Shown here piece after piece: positions 33,292-42,242 of a stretch of DNA of 42,700 nt. Made by a program: the position numbers and the translations under genes. The DNA is from Clostridium oryzae (lineage in GTDB: Bacteria; Bacillota; Clostridia; Clostridiales; Clostridiaceae): positions 1-42,700 of the forward strand of contig NZ_MZGV01000036.1 of the NCBI RefSeq assembly GCF_002029235.1, in the 5' to 3' direction. Each line of letters opens with the position of its first letter. The first letter of the stretch is position 1. The notes beneath the pieces are model-generated. The model made no database searches, was not told the origin of the DNA, and saw only the letters and a program-made list of their open reading frames with translations.

Positions 33292-34457
33292 TGATGGAGT
33301 CATTAAAGAACATGTTTAAAGATAATATTAAGCAATATAGTATGGTAATTGCTTTAGCTGTAATAATGTTGTTTTTCCAAGTGATTTCTGGAGGAACTTT
33401 ACTAAAACCTTTAAATATTACAAATCTAATACTTCAAAATAGTTACATTCTCATACTAGCAATTGGAATGCTGCTTGTTATAGTCGCTTTTCATATCGAC
33501 TTGTCTGTAGGATCTACTGCGGCGTTTATCGGTGCTGTTTCAGCGATATTGATAATAAACATGCATGTAAACTTTATTTTAGGAATAGCTATAGCATTAG
33601 TTATCGGTGCTGTGATAGGTGCTTGGCAGGGATTCTGGATTGCATACGTTAAGATACCTGCATTTATCGTTACCTTAGCAGGCATGCTTATCTTCAGAGG
33701 AATAACAATGGTAGCTCTTGATGGAACTTCTATAGCTCCATATCCACAGGGTTTTCAAAAGATAAGTTCCGGTTTTATTCCTGACTTTTTTCATGGAAAC
33801 GGAATGCATATAACAACTATATTAATAGGAATAATATTCTCATTAGTTTACGTTATTTTTGAAGTAAGAAAAAGAAACGATCAGAAGAAATATAATTTTA
33901 CTACGATACCTCAAAGCCTATTAATATTGAAAATAGCTGGTATAGTTGCTGTAATAAACGCTTTTACTTTTACTTTAGCACAGTATAAAGGAATTCCTAA
34001 CGTACTAGTATTATTGTTTGCTTTAATTGCTATATATACATTTGTGACTACTAAAACTGTAATTGGAAGACACATTTATGCTCTAGGAGGAAGTGAAAAA
34101 GCAGCTAGACTTTCCGGTGTAAAAACTAAACGTATAACATTTTTAGTTTTTATTAATATGGGAATACTTGCAGCACTTTCAGGAATAGTTTTTGCAGCTA
34201 GATTAAATGCAGCAACACCAAATGCAGGACAGAACTTTGAACTTGATGCTATAGCAGCTTGTTTTATCGGAGGAGCATCTGCAAGTGGTGGTAAGGGAAC
34301 TATTATGGGAGCAATTATCGGTGGTCTTGTAATGGGAGTTATGAACAATGGTATGTCATTGATGGGTATTGGTATTGACTGGCAGCAAGCTATAAAAGGA
34401 TTGGTATTACTATTAGCTGTAGCCTTTGATGTATACTCAAAATCTAAGAATGCATAG
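33291..34457 (+). CDS. mmsB: monosaccharide ABC transporter permease (MmsB/XylH type)
   Basis: A 388-residue permease with about ten membrane helices. Conserved CUT2 segments are AIGMLLVIVAFHIDLSVGS, IPAFIVTLAGMLIFRGI, GRHIYALGGSEKAARLSGVKT and ACFIGGASASGGKGTIMGAIIGGLVMGVMNNGM. The extra helices and central hydrophilic loop around residues 185-215 are typical of the MmsB/GguB/XylH group and make it longer than RbsC. ATG 33291 overlaps the ATPase stop by one base; ATG 33294 is an equally possible start. It is the last gene of the operon, before a strong terminator. Confidence 0.93.
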   Translation: MMESLKNMFKDNIKQYSMVIALAVIMLFFQVISGGTLLKPLNITNLILQNSYILILAIGMLLVIVAFHIDLSVGSTAAFIGAVSAILIINMHVNFILGIAIALVIGAVIGAWQGFWIAYVKIPAFIVTLAGMLIFRGITMVALDGTSIAPYPQGFQKISSGFIPDFFHGNGMHITTILIGIIFSLVYVIFEVRKRNDQKKYNFTTIPQSLLILKIAGIVAVINAFTFTLAQYKGIPNVLVLLFALIAIYTFVTTKTVIGRHIYALGGSEKAARLSGVKTKRITFLVFINMGILAALSGIVFAARLNAATPNAGQNFELDAIAACFIGGASASGGKGTIMGAIIGGLVMGVMNNGMSLMGIGIDWQQAIKGLVLLLAVAFDVYSKSKNA

Positions 34458-34489
34458 CTATATCTTTATAAAATAAATTGTTTTTTATA

Positions 34490-34538
34490 AGCTGTTAACG
34501 GCTGGATTAGATAAATACCAGCCATTAACAGCTTTTTT
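34490..34538 (+). terminator. rho-independent terminator of the monosaccharide importer operon
   Basis: AGCTGTTAACGGCTGG (34490-34505) pairs with CCAGCCATTAACAGCT (34518-34533) with one mismatch, followed by a run of T. Confidence 0.9.
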
Positions 34539-34623
34539 AGTATTACTGCTGTAATTATAATTATTTATAAATTTTAGGTATTAGAGAAAACTAAATATAA
34601 AACAGGATGTTAGGAGGAGAAAA

Positions 34624-35031
34624 ATGATGATGAATATAAAATTGCCGCCTACTGCTAAGAGAGTAAGGCTTTGTACGAATGCTAAAATTAATTATAAAAT
34701 TGATAAAACTACTCGGGAAAATATTGCGTACTATAAAACTAGAAGCACAGGAGAGATTTTAGATAGAATAGATGAACTAGATAGAGAATGGGATATTGAA
34801 AGAGTATTAGAAACCACCGCGGGTGCGATATTGGTATTTAGCAGCTATTCAGCAATTGTTACCCGCAAGAAGAGATGGGCTGTATTGGGTGGTGTTGCTT
34901 CAGCATTTCTATTAAAACATGCACTTGAAGGCTGGTGTCCACCATTGCCGCTATTTCGCTTGATGGGTGTAAGGACGAGCGACGAAATAAACTTAGAAAA
35001 AAACAGCCTTAATAAGTTTCTTTATCAGTAA
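34624..35031 (+). CDS. DUF2892 (YgaP-like) small membrane protein
   Basis: A 135-residue protein. The C-terminal half has the DUF2892 signature: IERVLETTAGAILVFSS, a second membrane helix (WAVLGGVASAFLLKHAL), then EGWCPPLPLFRLMGVRTSDEI. The cytosolic N-terminal part of about 65 residues is basic and does not resemble rhodanese, unlike E. coli YgaP. The family is membrane-bound and linked by context to sulfur or thiol chemistry; the single Cys in GWCPP is conserved. TTAGGAGGAGA precedes ATG 34624. It is monocistronic, with a terminator 20 bases after the stop. The function is not established. Confidence 0.75.
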   Translation: MMMNIKLPPTAKRVRLCTNAKINYKIDKTTRENIAYYKTRSTGEILDRIDELDREWDIERVLETTAGAILVFSSYSAIVTRKKRWAVLGGVASAFLLKHALEGWCPPLPLFRLMGVRTSDEINLEKNSLNKFLYQ

Positions 35032-35049
35032 ATATTATTTAAATGGAAA

Positions 35050-35078
35050 AAATACCGTGAAGTGATCTCACGGTATTT
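35050..35078. terminator. bidirectional terminator between DUF2892 and lysR-type genes
   Basis: An 11-bp perfect stem (35050-35060 with 35068-35078) with A-rich and T-rich flanks in a convergent gap. Confidence 0.8.
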
Positions 35079-35106
35079 CTATATTGCCAGTAGTAATTTT
35101 AGAATT

Positions 35107-35988
35107 CTATATTATGCTAGGCATATGGTTTTGCATGTTTTCAATAAACCTTTGAGCCACATTTGAAAGGTATCTATCTTTGGACCACAATATAGACGTG
35201 CCAATATTAAAGTTTGGCTCATCTATAATCACATATTCTAAGTCTGAATTAGGAATCAGATTTAAGCAGTTTTTAGGAACTATAGCTACGCCCATACCTA
35301 TATTTGCAAGCATTAATATTGTCCTTACATCATTGCTTTTACACAATATATGGGGTTCATAACCATAGCTCTTACACAAATGTCTTATTTTCTTTTCGTA
35401 TCTTTTTTGAACTATTAATGGTATCTCCTTAAGATATTCGAAAGTTATGACATCTGGTTCTTCTTCACACTCAAAGTTTTTTGCTATAGCTATCATCGGA
35501 TCTTCAGCATAGTTTATAGTTTCAAACATATCGTTATCGAAAGGTGTTCTTATTATACCTATTTCAACTACACCGCTTGAAAGCAGTTGAATTATCTTAC
35601 TTGTATCCTCATCTAGTATTTCAAAGTTTATATCTGGATATTTTTGATGAAATTGATAGATTATATCAGGTAATATTACAGCACCTGCGGAAGATACAGT
35701 ACCTATGGACAACGTACCCTGAAGGCCCTGACTAATATCTTTTATTTCTTTTTTAGTGTTCTCTGTGAGGTTAAGTATCTGTTTAGCTCTTTCAGCTAGA
35801 GCTTTGCCAGCCTCAGTGATTTGAAGGCTGCGGGTATTTCTTTCAATCAGTTTTACTCCAAGTTCATCTTCTAGCAGTTTCAGCTGATGACTTAGGGGAG
35901 GCTGAGCTATATGAAGCTTTTTGGCTGCTTTTGATATATTTCCTTCCTCTATTATACATAAAAAATAGTTTAGACTGCGTAAGTCCAT
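35107..35988 (-). CDS. LysR-family transcriptional regulator, divergent from the aconitase-like hydratase
   Basis: A 293-residue regulator. The N-terminal winged helix (MDLRSLNYFLCIIEEGNISKAAKKLHIAQPPLSHQLKLLEDELGVKLIERN) is followed by a linker helix and a two-lobed effector domain from residue 90 (LSIGTVSSAGAVILPDIIYQF and so on). The length is normal and the gene looks intact. It is transcribed away from the hydratase gene with 126 bases between them, the usual arrangement for a LysR protein that controls its divergent neighbour. The effector is unknown but may be the hydratase substrate. Confidence 0.93.
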   Translation of the reverse strand: MDLRSLNYFLCIIEEGNISKAAKKLHIAQPPLSHQLKLLEDELGVKLIERNTRSLQITEAGKALAERAKQILNLTENTKKEIKDISQGLQGTLSIGTVSSAGAVILPDIIYQFHQKYPDINFEILDEDTSKIIQLLSSGVVEIGIIRTPFDNDMFETINYAEDPMIAIAKNFECEEEPDVITFEYLKEIPLIVQKRYEKKIRHLCKSYGYEPHILCKSNDVRTILMLANIGMGVAIVPKNCLNLIPNSDLEYVIIDEPNFNIGTSILWSKDRYLSNVAQRFIENMQNHMPSII

Positions 35989-36041
35989 AAGATATCACCT
36001 ACTTATATTTTTAATGTATGAATAATATATTATTTAAATAT

Positions 36042-36070
36042 TTTAAGTATATATCATAATTTGATATAAT
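36042..36070 (+). promoter_or_regulatory. candidate promoter and LysR-type dyad of the hydratase gene
   Basis: TATAAT at 36065-36070 with a weak TTTAAG 17 bases upstream (36042-36047). A dyad ATATCA-N5-TGATAT (36051-36067) overlaps the -10 box, a fitting place for LysR-type binding. Confidence 0.55.
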
Positions 36071-36114
36071 GAAAGGGAAAAAGCAGAATTTATTATAATG
36101 CGGGGTGCGAAAAA

Positions 36115-38442
36115 ATGGTAGAAATAATTAATAAAGGTACGTATCTTTATAATGGAAATACAATTATAGCACATGATGATGACATAAATATAGACAAAAT
36201 AGCAGCTCAGGTAAAGGAAATCGCATCAGTAAAAGAACTTCTAAATAGCGATAAGGCAAGAAAAAATACGATAGCATATAGTATTTTAATGAATCATAAC
36301 AAATCTGGTGACGAGAAGAACCTAAGGATAAAGTTTGATGCTATGGCTTCTCATGATATTACTTATGTAGGAATTATTCAAACAGCAAAAGCCAGCGGAC
36401 TTAAAGAATTTCCTATTCCCTATGTACTTACAAACTGCCATAACAGTTTATGTGCAGTAGGCGGAACGATAAATGAAGATGATCATATGTTTGGATTATC
36501 TGCGGCTAAAAAGTACGGCGGAATTTATGTACCAGCTCATCAGGCTGTAATCCATCAATATATGAGAGAAATGATGGCAAGCTGCGGAAGTATGATTTTA
36601 GGTTCAGACAGCCATACAAGATATGGAGCTCTTGGAACTATGGCAGTGGGAGAAGGCGGCCCTGAACTTGTAAAGCAGCTTTTAAATAAGACCTATGATG
36701 TATCATCTCCAGAAGTTATAGCTGTTTATTTGGAAGGAAAGCCTAAAGCTGGAGTTGGGCCTCAGGATGTAGCTCTTGCTATTATTGGTGCTGTGTTCAA
36801 GAAAGGTTTTGTAAAGAACAAGGTAATGGAATTTGTAGGACCAGGAATAAGCAATCTATCTGTAGATTACAGAAATGGTATTGATGTTATGACTACAGAG
36901 ACTACATGTTTAAGCTCTATCTGGTGCACAGATGATAAAGTTGAAGAATATTACAAAATTCATGGACGTGAGGAAAGTTATGCAAAACTGCAGCCAGGTC
37001 TTGTTGCTTATTATGATGGATTGATTAAAGTAGATCTCAGCAAAGTTGAACCTATGATTGCACTGCCTTTCCATCCAAGTAATGTATATGCTATAGCAGA
37101 GCTTAATAAAAACGCAAAAGAAATACTAACAGCGGTAGAGGCTGATGTTCAAAAGCAGATTGATAATCCGAAGATTAAATTTGGACTAGCTGATAAGATT
37201 ATAGATGGAAGAATAAGAGTTGATCAGGGAATAGTTGCAGGATGTTCCGGCGGAACTTATGAAAATATACACAAAGTAGCTGGAATTATGAATGCTAATT
37301 CTATAGGCAATGATTATTTTACAATGAATGTTTACCCAGCCAGTCAGCCAATCTATATGCAGCTTATAAAGGATGGTTCTATCGGAAAACTTATGGAGAC
37401 AGGAAGTATTGTTAAAACTGCTTTCTGCGGTCCATGTTTTGGCGCTGGAGATGTACCAGCTAACAATGGTTTTAGTATTAGACATACTACAAGAAACTTC
37501 CCTAACAGAGAAGGATCAAAGCCAGGAGCTGGACAGATATCTGCTGTTGCATTAATGGATGCAATGTCTATTGCTGCTACTGCAGTAAACGGAGGCTATT
37601 TGACTCCTGCTACAGAGATAGATGTACCAGATGAAGAAATTAACTACAATTTTAACAGCAAGGTTTACGAAAATAGAGTTTATTTTGGTTTCCAGAAGGC
37701 AGAGAAGGAAAGTGAATTAAAGTATGGTCCTAATATAGCTGATTGGCCGGCTATGCCAGCTTTATCGGAAAATATCTTATTAAAGATGGTATCCGTAATA
37801 AATGACCCTGTAACTACGACAGATGAGCTTATACCATCGGGCGAGACTTCTTCCTACCGATCAAACCCACTGAAGCTAGCAGAGTTTGCTTTGTCTAGAA
37901 AAGATCCTGAATATGTTGGAAGAGCTAAAGCTGTACAAGAACTAGAAACTTTAAGAAGTACAGCAATAAAAGAAAATAGGGTTTTGGATACAGAACTTAT
38001 TAACGTATTTGAAGCTGCCAATGGGGGCAGCAGTGAGAATTTGAAGGAGCTTATCAGGAATACCGAAGTTGGAAGTGTAATTTTTGCAATAAAACCAGGG
38101 GATGGTTCTGCTAGAGAACAAGCTGCTTCCTGCCAGAGAGTTCTTGGTGGTGCAGCTAATATAGCTGAAGAATATGCTACGAAGAGATATAGAAGTAATT
38201 TGATAAACTGGGGCATGATTCCATTCATAATTGACAGTTCAGAAAATAGTTTTGAAGTTGGAGATTATATTTTTGTGAAAGATATAAGACAAGCCATAGC
38301 AAGCGGAAGAGAAGCATTTAATGCAAAAGTAATTAGCGCTAAAGGCAACAGAAATATAACTTTGAAGATAAGTTCGCTGACAGAAGACGAAAAAGATATC
38401 ATACTGTCAGGTTGCCTAATTAACTATTATGCAAATAAATAG
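36115..38442 (+). CDS. aconitase-family hydratase (YbhJ-like)
   Basis: A 775-residue Fe-S hydro-lyase of the aconitase superfamily. The three [4Fe-4S] ligands are C377 (AGCSGGT), C438 and C441 (FCGPC), with 61- and 3-residue spacing as in aconitase. [19 protein letters not shown] and [12 protein letters not shown] are core substrate/cluster motifs. The C-terminal swivelling domain (from about 620) contains [28 protein letters not shown]. The overall sequence is closer to the poorly studied YbhJ group than to AcnA/AcnB or LeuC/D. It may hydrate a citrate-like tricarboxylate, but the substrate is unknown. GGGGTG precedes ATG 36115. It is divergent from a LysR gene and monocistronic. Confidence 0.82.
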   Translation: MVEIINKGTYLYNGNTIIAHDDDINIDKIAAQVKEIASVKELLNSDKARKNTIAYSILMNHNKSGDEKNLRIKFDAMASHDITYVGIIQTAKASGLKEFPIPYVLTNCHNSLCAVGGTINEDDHMFGLSAAKKYGGIYVPAHQAVIHQYMREMMASCGSMILGSDSHTRYGALGTMAVGEGGPELVKQLLNKTYDVSSPEVIAVYLEGKPKAGVGPQDVALAIIGAVFKKGFVKNKVMEFVGPGISNLSVDYRNGIDVMTTETTCLSSIWCTDDKVEEYYKIHGREESYAKLQPGLVAYYDGLIKVDLSKVEPMIALPFHPSNVYAIAELNKNAKEILTAVEADVQKQIDNPKIKFGLADKIIDGRIRVDQGIVAGCSGGTYENIHKVAGIMNANSIGNDYFTMNVYPASQPIYMQLIKDGSIGKLMETGSIVKTAFCGPCFGAGDVPANNGFSIRHTTRNFPNREGSKPGAGQISAVALMDAMSIAATAVNGGYLTPATEIDVPDEEINYNFNSKVYENRVYFGFQKAEKESELKYGPNIADWPAMPALSENILLKMVSVINDPVTTTDELIPSGETSSYRSNPLKLAEFALSRKDPEYVGRAKAVQELETLRSTAIKENRVLDTELINVFEAANGGSSENLKELIRNTEVGSVIFAIKPGDGSAREQAASCQRVLGGAANIAEEYATKRYRSNLINWGMIPFIIDSSENSFEVGDYIFVKDIRQAIASGREAFNAKVISAKGNRNITLKISSLTEDEKDIILSGCLINYYANK

Positions 38443-38470
38443 GTAAAAGTGGAAAGTTATAGGTTTACAA

Positions 38471-38528
38471 AGAAATGTTGTGGCATGAACGGATCAATCT
38501 TCGTAGTGCTACAACATTTCTTTTTTTT
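38471..38528 (+). terminator. rho-independent terminator after the hydratase gene
   Basis: AGAAATGTTGT (38471-38481) pairs with ACAACATTTCT (38511-38521), extended by GGCA/TGCT-like pairing inside, followed by a long T-run. Confidence 0.85.
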
Positions 38529-38572
38529 CGATTGTGGATAACTCAGCCGACGGAAATCACTTCCTACTCTTT

Positions 38573-39691
38573 TTACCAAATTTGAGCTGCTATTTCTTTT
38601 ACTAGTTTAATTTTGCTCCACTGTTCTTCTTCAGTAAGTATGTTTCCTTCCTCAGTAGATGCAAATCCGCATTGAGGGCTTAAGCATAATCTTTCCAGCG
38701 GTACATACTTTGAAGCCTCTAGAACTCTGCTTTTTATATAACCTTTGTCCTCTAGCTTAGGGCATTTAGTTGTAATTAATCCTAAAACAACTTGTTTATT
38801 TGGACTTACATGTTTAAGAGGCTCAAAGCCACCGGAACGCTCATCATCAAACTCTAGATAATAAGCATCCACATTTTGCTTTGCAAATAGTTCCTCTGCA
38901 ATAGGTTCATATCCACCCTGAGAAGCCCAGGTAGAATGGTAATTACCTCTGCATACATGTGTAGTTACTGCTAAATCTTTCGGCAAATCATTAATTGCCA
39001 GGTTGTTAACCTTTATATACTGTTCAGTAATATGCCTTATATCAATGTTGCTTTTCTGCCTTGCTTCCCAGTATTTTTTATCGCAAAACATTCCCCAGGT
39101 GCAATCATCAAGTTGAACGTTCCTGCATCCAGCATTATATAGATCCATAATAACTGTATGATAAGCTGCTGCTATATCTATTATTAATTCAGTTTCATCA
39201 GGATAATAAAAGCTTGTTGGCTCTTTGCCGGTATTTCTTTGAAGTTCAGCCAGCAGTTGTGCTGGAGCAGGGATAGTCTGTCTTGCAATAACTCCGTCAG
39301 TTTCAAAGGATTTAACATATTTAAAATGCTCTACAAATGGATGGCTTTTACCAGTAATTTTGCCAGTTACCGCTGCTGACTCTGCTCTGGTTTCTTCGTC
39401 GTTAAAAATATAACCTTTATTTACTGTAACTTTATTAATTCCATTAAGTCCCCACATAAAGTCAAGGTGCCACCAGCTTCTTCTGAATTCTCCATCAGTG
39501 ATGACATTAAGACCTAAACTCTTTTGCTTTTTAATCAAATCTTTAATGCATTCGTCTTCAATTTGTGTTAAGTCATTAGCAGAAATTTCTTTTGCATCAA
39601 ATTTTCTTCTAGCATCCTTCAATTTTTCTGGTCTCAAAAAACTACCTACAATATCATATTTAAAGGGCGCATTTTTTATTTTTGTATTCAT
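38573..39691 (-). CDS. cobalamin-independent methionine synthase C-terminal-domain-like protein (YxjG/YxjH type)
   Basis: A 372-residue protein equal to the catalytic half of MetE, as in Bacillus YxjG/YxjH. N-terminal FKYDIVGSFLRPEKLKDAR, middle VITDGEFRRSWWHLDFMWGL and DDCTWGMF are family motifs. The zinc site residues are visible as H and C in TTHVCRGNY, a Glu in YYLEFDDERSG and the Cys of LSPQCGFAST. It probably transfers a methyl group to a thiol such as homocysteine; the methyl donor is uncertain because the folate-binding N-terminal half is missing. CAGGAGGTAA precedes ATG 39691. No S-box riboswitch was seen upstream. Confidence 0.9.
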   Translation of the reverse strand: MNTKIKNAPFKYDIVGSFLRPEKLKDARRKFDAKEISANDLTQIEDECIKDLIKKQKSLGLNVITDGEFRRSWWHLDFMWGLNGINKVTVNKGYIFNDEETRAESAAVTGKITGKSHPFVEHFKYVKSFETDGVIARQTIPAPAQLLAELQRNTGKEPTSFYYPDETELIIDIAAAYHTVIMDLYNAGCRNVQLDDCTWGMFCDKKYWEARQKSNIDIRHITEQYIKVNNLAINDLPKDLAVTTHVCRGNYHSTWASQGGYEPIAEELFAKQNVDAYYLEFDDERSGGFEPLKHVSPNKQVVLGLITTKCPKLEDKGYIKSRVLEASKYVPLERLCLSPQCGFASTEEGNILTEEEQWSKIKLVKEIAAQIW

Positions 39692-39911
39692 ACTGTTACC
39701 TCCTGATATTTCTATATACATAATTGTTATAATCTTAATTTACTGAAAAACATCATTAATTGAAAATTGATGATTTAAGCAGATTTTAAATTCGCTGCTT
39801 CAAGGATATCAATAGTATTAAATCAATCTTTCACATTGCTTATATAAAATTATAGTATATAGTTTTGCTATAGCATAATATATAAAATATATAGTTTGCC
39901 ATAGTTTTTAT

Positions 39912-40485
39912 CTATATCAAGCTATTGGTGCTTTGTCTCAAAGCTTGTACATAAATTTCGCCAAGCCTGCTTAATGTTAAGTTTTTATGCAGGATGATAC
40001 CAACTCTCATATATTCATCTACATCTAGCGGTACAGCTTATATATAGGATTCCTATTTCACTTCTAAGATTTTTAACGTCATCAATTATTTCATAGGTTT
40101 TTGTTTCTTTTAATGTAAATTCATATTCGTCAAATCCGTATTCTTTAATTAAAGATACAAAGGCATTGACTGCAAAAGAGTAATGTTGAGTGGACACCAT
40201 AAACTTTTGTTTAGATGGTTTTGCATTTAGGTATTTCTGTTCCAAAAGTTCTGTCTGCTCAACTACCTGTCTTGCATAACCGATAAATTCAACACCTTCT
40301 ATTGATAAAATAATACCTTTATTAGTACGTGTAAATATAGTTATACCTATCTCTTTTTCCAAATCTTTAATCGCACTGGAAAGACTAGGCTGAGAAATAA
40401 ATAGGTTTTTGGCAGCTTCACTCATAGAGCCTTTACCTGCTACCTCAATTGCATATTTTAATTGCTGAAGAGTCAATGTGTTCAC
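39912..40485 (-). pseudogene. LysR-family regulator with internal deletion and frameshift
   Basis: The minus-strand frame from ATG 40485 reads a good LysR winged helix (LTLQQLKYAIEVAGKGSMSEAAKNLFISQPSLSSAIKDLEKEIG) and the start of the effector domain, up to SEIGILYISC, then hits TGA after TARCR at 40015. In another frame the sequence continues VPLDVDEYMRVGII and LHKNLTLSRLGEIYVQALRQ to TAG at 39912-39914, which is the typical C-terminus of this LysR subgroup. About 100 residues between these parts are missing, and the junction is out of frame. The remaining protein of 156 residues could still bind DNA, but normal regulation is unlikely. Confidence 0.8.
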
Positions 40486-40535
40486 CCTTTCATTAATAAA
40501 TATAGCTTGTATAAAATTATAGCATATATATTTTA

Positions 40536-40565
40536 TTGAAAACCATTATTAGTACTTGGTATAAT
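40536..40565 (+). promoter_or_regulatory. promoter of the SAM methyltransferase gene
   Basis: TTGAAA (40536-40541), an 18-base spacer and TATAAT (40560-40565), 35 bases before the start codon. Confidence 0.75.
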
Positions 40566-40600
40566 AAGGTTACGATTCAAATAGTTTGGAGGGGATTAAG

Positions 40601-41212
40601 ATGAGTTTTGATGAACAAGCTAAAAGCTGGGATACAGATAAAAGGATTAAAAGAGCTAAGGTTATAGCCGATGAAATAGTAAAATCAATAGATATTGATG
40701 AGAATTATTCTGCGATGGAATTTGGCTGCGGTACTGGCCTTGTGAGCTTTAATCTTTATGATAAATTTAAGCATATTACGCTTATTGATTCATCTAAAGG
40801 AATGATAGAAATACTTAAAGATAAAATAAATAATCATAAAATACAAAACATGACAGCCAAGCATTTATACCTGGAAAATGAGAAGGTTATAGATGAAAGA
40901 TATGATGTTATTTACAATTCCATGGTTTTACACCACATAAAGGATACTAAAAAAATTGTTGAAATTTTTTATGGTCTACTTAATGATAACGGCTATTTAG
41001 TTATCGTGGATTTAGATGAAGAAGATGGTACCTTTCATAAGAATGAATCAGGTTTTGACGGCCATAATGGATTTAATCAGCATCAGATGAAAGATATTTT
41101 TGGAGATGTAGGTTTTACAGATGTTGAGATCAATACATTCTTTCATGGTGAAAAAGAGATAGATGGTGAAATAATAAAATATTCATTATTTTTAGCAAAG
41201 GGAAAAAAGTAA
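40601..41212 (+). CDS. class I SAM-dependent methyltransferase
   Basis: A 203-residue Rossmann-type methyltransferase. Motif I is AMEFGCGTGLVSFNL (about residues 38-52), the acidic ribose-binding residue follows at LIDSSKGM, and motif IV region is YDVIYNSMVLHHIKD, with LNDNGYLVIVDLDEEDGTFH after it. The pattern is the UbiE/Methyltransf_11 small-molecule group; the substrate is unknown. ATG 40601 is chosen because GGAGGGG lies 7 bases before it; a TTG 15 bases upstream overlaps that ribosome site. It is transcribed alone, divergent from the LysR pseudogene. Confidence 0.92.
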   Translation: MSFDEQAKSWDTDKRIKRAKVIADEIVKSIDIDENYSAMEFGCGTGLVSFNLYDKFKHITLIDSSKGMIEILKDKINNHKIQNMTAKHLYLENEKVIDERYDVIYNSMVLHHIKDTKKIVEIFYGLLNDNGYLVIVDLDEEDGTFHKNESGFDGHNGFNQHQMKDIFGDVGFTDVEINTFFHGEKEIDGEIIKYSLFLAKGKK

Positions 41213-41469
41213 ATTAATGGATATTGACTTGACGAAATATTAAAATAAAATCAACCTAAATAGCATTAGTGAATATTACAATATATGAAAATGATATTTA
41301 ATTAATTTAATATAGAATCTTAATTGTATAAATAAATTTAACTTGATACTTGATAATATTTATATATATAATTATAATTAATTTGAAAAGTACTTTTATG
41401 GATTTTTTGGAAATTAGTTAAGGACAGATATTAAGTATTACAATTATAGCTATTAGGGGGATGTTCATA

Positions 41470-42111
41470 TTGGAAAAAGAGTTTATTTTATCAGAATATA
41501 TTAATCAAGGAGTACAAAATATTGTTAAAGGTATAGTAAAAGCATCGTTAAAAAATCCTAAGGAAACAGCCTTTGTTACTAAATATGTAATAACAAGCAA
41601 GGAGTCAAAAAAGAAGAGAGAAAAGTTCTTAAAGATACGGAAAAATGTTCCTGCATTTCTTATTTGCAGCATAACTAGTAATTGTAATTTATTTTGTAAA
41701 GGCTGTTATGCCTGAGCTAACAAATCTTGTGCCTATGCTGAGCATTGAAGGTAATATGCAGCAAACAGATGAAAGAAGGGGGAGGGGACATATAATATTT
41801 TAATGAGTGTAATAAATAAGCTTTATGAAAAAGGAATTTTATATGGCGTATCTGTTACAGTTACTAGGGAATTTTTTTATGTAAATGTTGATGGGGCAGC
41901 TGAACCGTGTCCTTTCTCTCCTTATTCAGATACTAATTTGAATGATACAAGTCTTATACAGGCACTAAAATCACCATTATTTAAAGAGCTGAATGAAACG
42001 GGTATGCTTGTTGGAGAACATGAGGGTGGATGTCTCCTTTTTGAAAAAAGCAGTGAAGTGAGGAAAATTGTTAATACTCCAAAGATGTTTCCCAATAACT
42101 CAGAGCTATAA
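41470..42111 (+). pseudogene. radical SAM protein destroyed by a stop, frameshift and deletions
   Basis: The first frame (from TTG 41470, with GGGGG nine bases upstream) runs through KNVPAFLICSITSNCNLFCKGCYA, the CxxxCxxC [4Fe-4S]/SAM motif, and stops at TGA 41713-41715. A second frame after the stop reads LVPMLSIEGNMQQTDERRG, and a shift in the G-rich run near 41780 leads to a third frame (TYNILMSVINKLYEKGILYGVSVTVTRE). This jumps directly to FFYVNVDGAAEPCPFSPYSDTNL, a C-terminal auxiliary-cluster-like end at 42111. Most of the TIM-barrel core is missing between these pieces. All parts are in the right order for one radical SAM/SPASM-like protein, so this is a decayed gene. Confidence 0.8.
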
Positions 42112-42242
42112 ACATCGTAGATAAAAAATATTAACTGTCATTTAAATTCGTGTTTCAGCATAGACATTTAAGAAGGCTATAATTATTTATCCGGGTTTAT
42201 GATAAGTATATTTTAGGCCAAATAAAAACTAGGGGGAATACG

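Noticed and set aside
39750..39801. Inverted repeats upstream of the MetE-C-like gene, considered as a SAM (S-box) riboswitch
   Set aside because: The conserved S-box core sequences are absent on the minus strand; only short AT-rich hairpins (such as AAGCAG/CTGCTT) are present.
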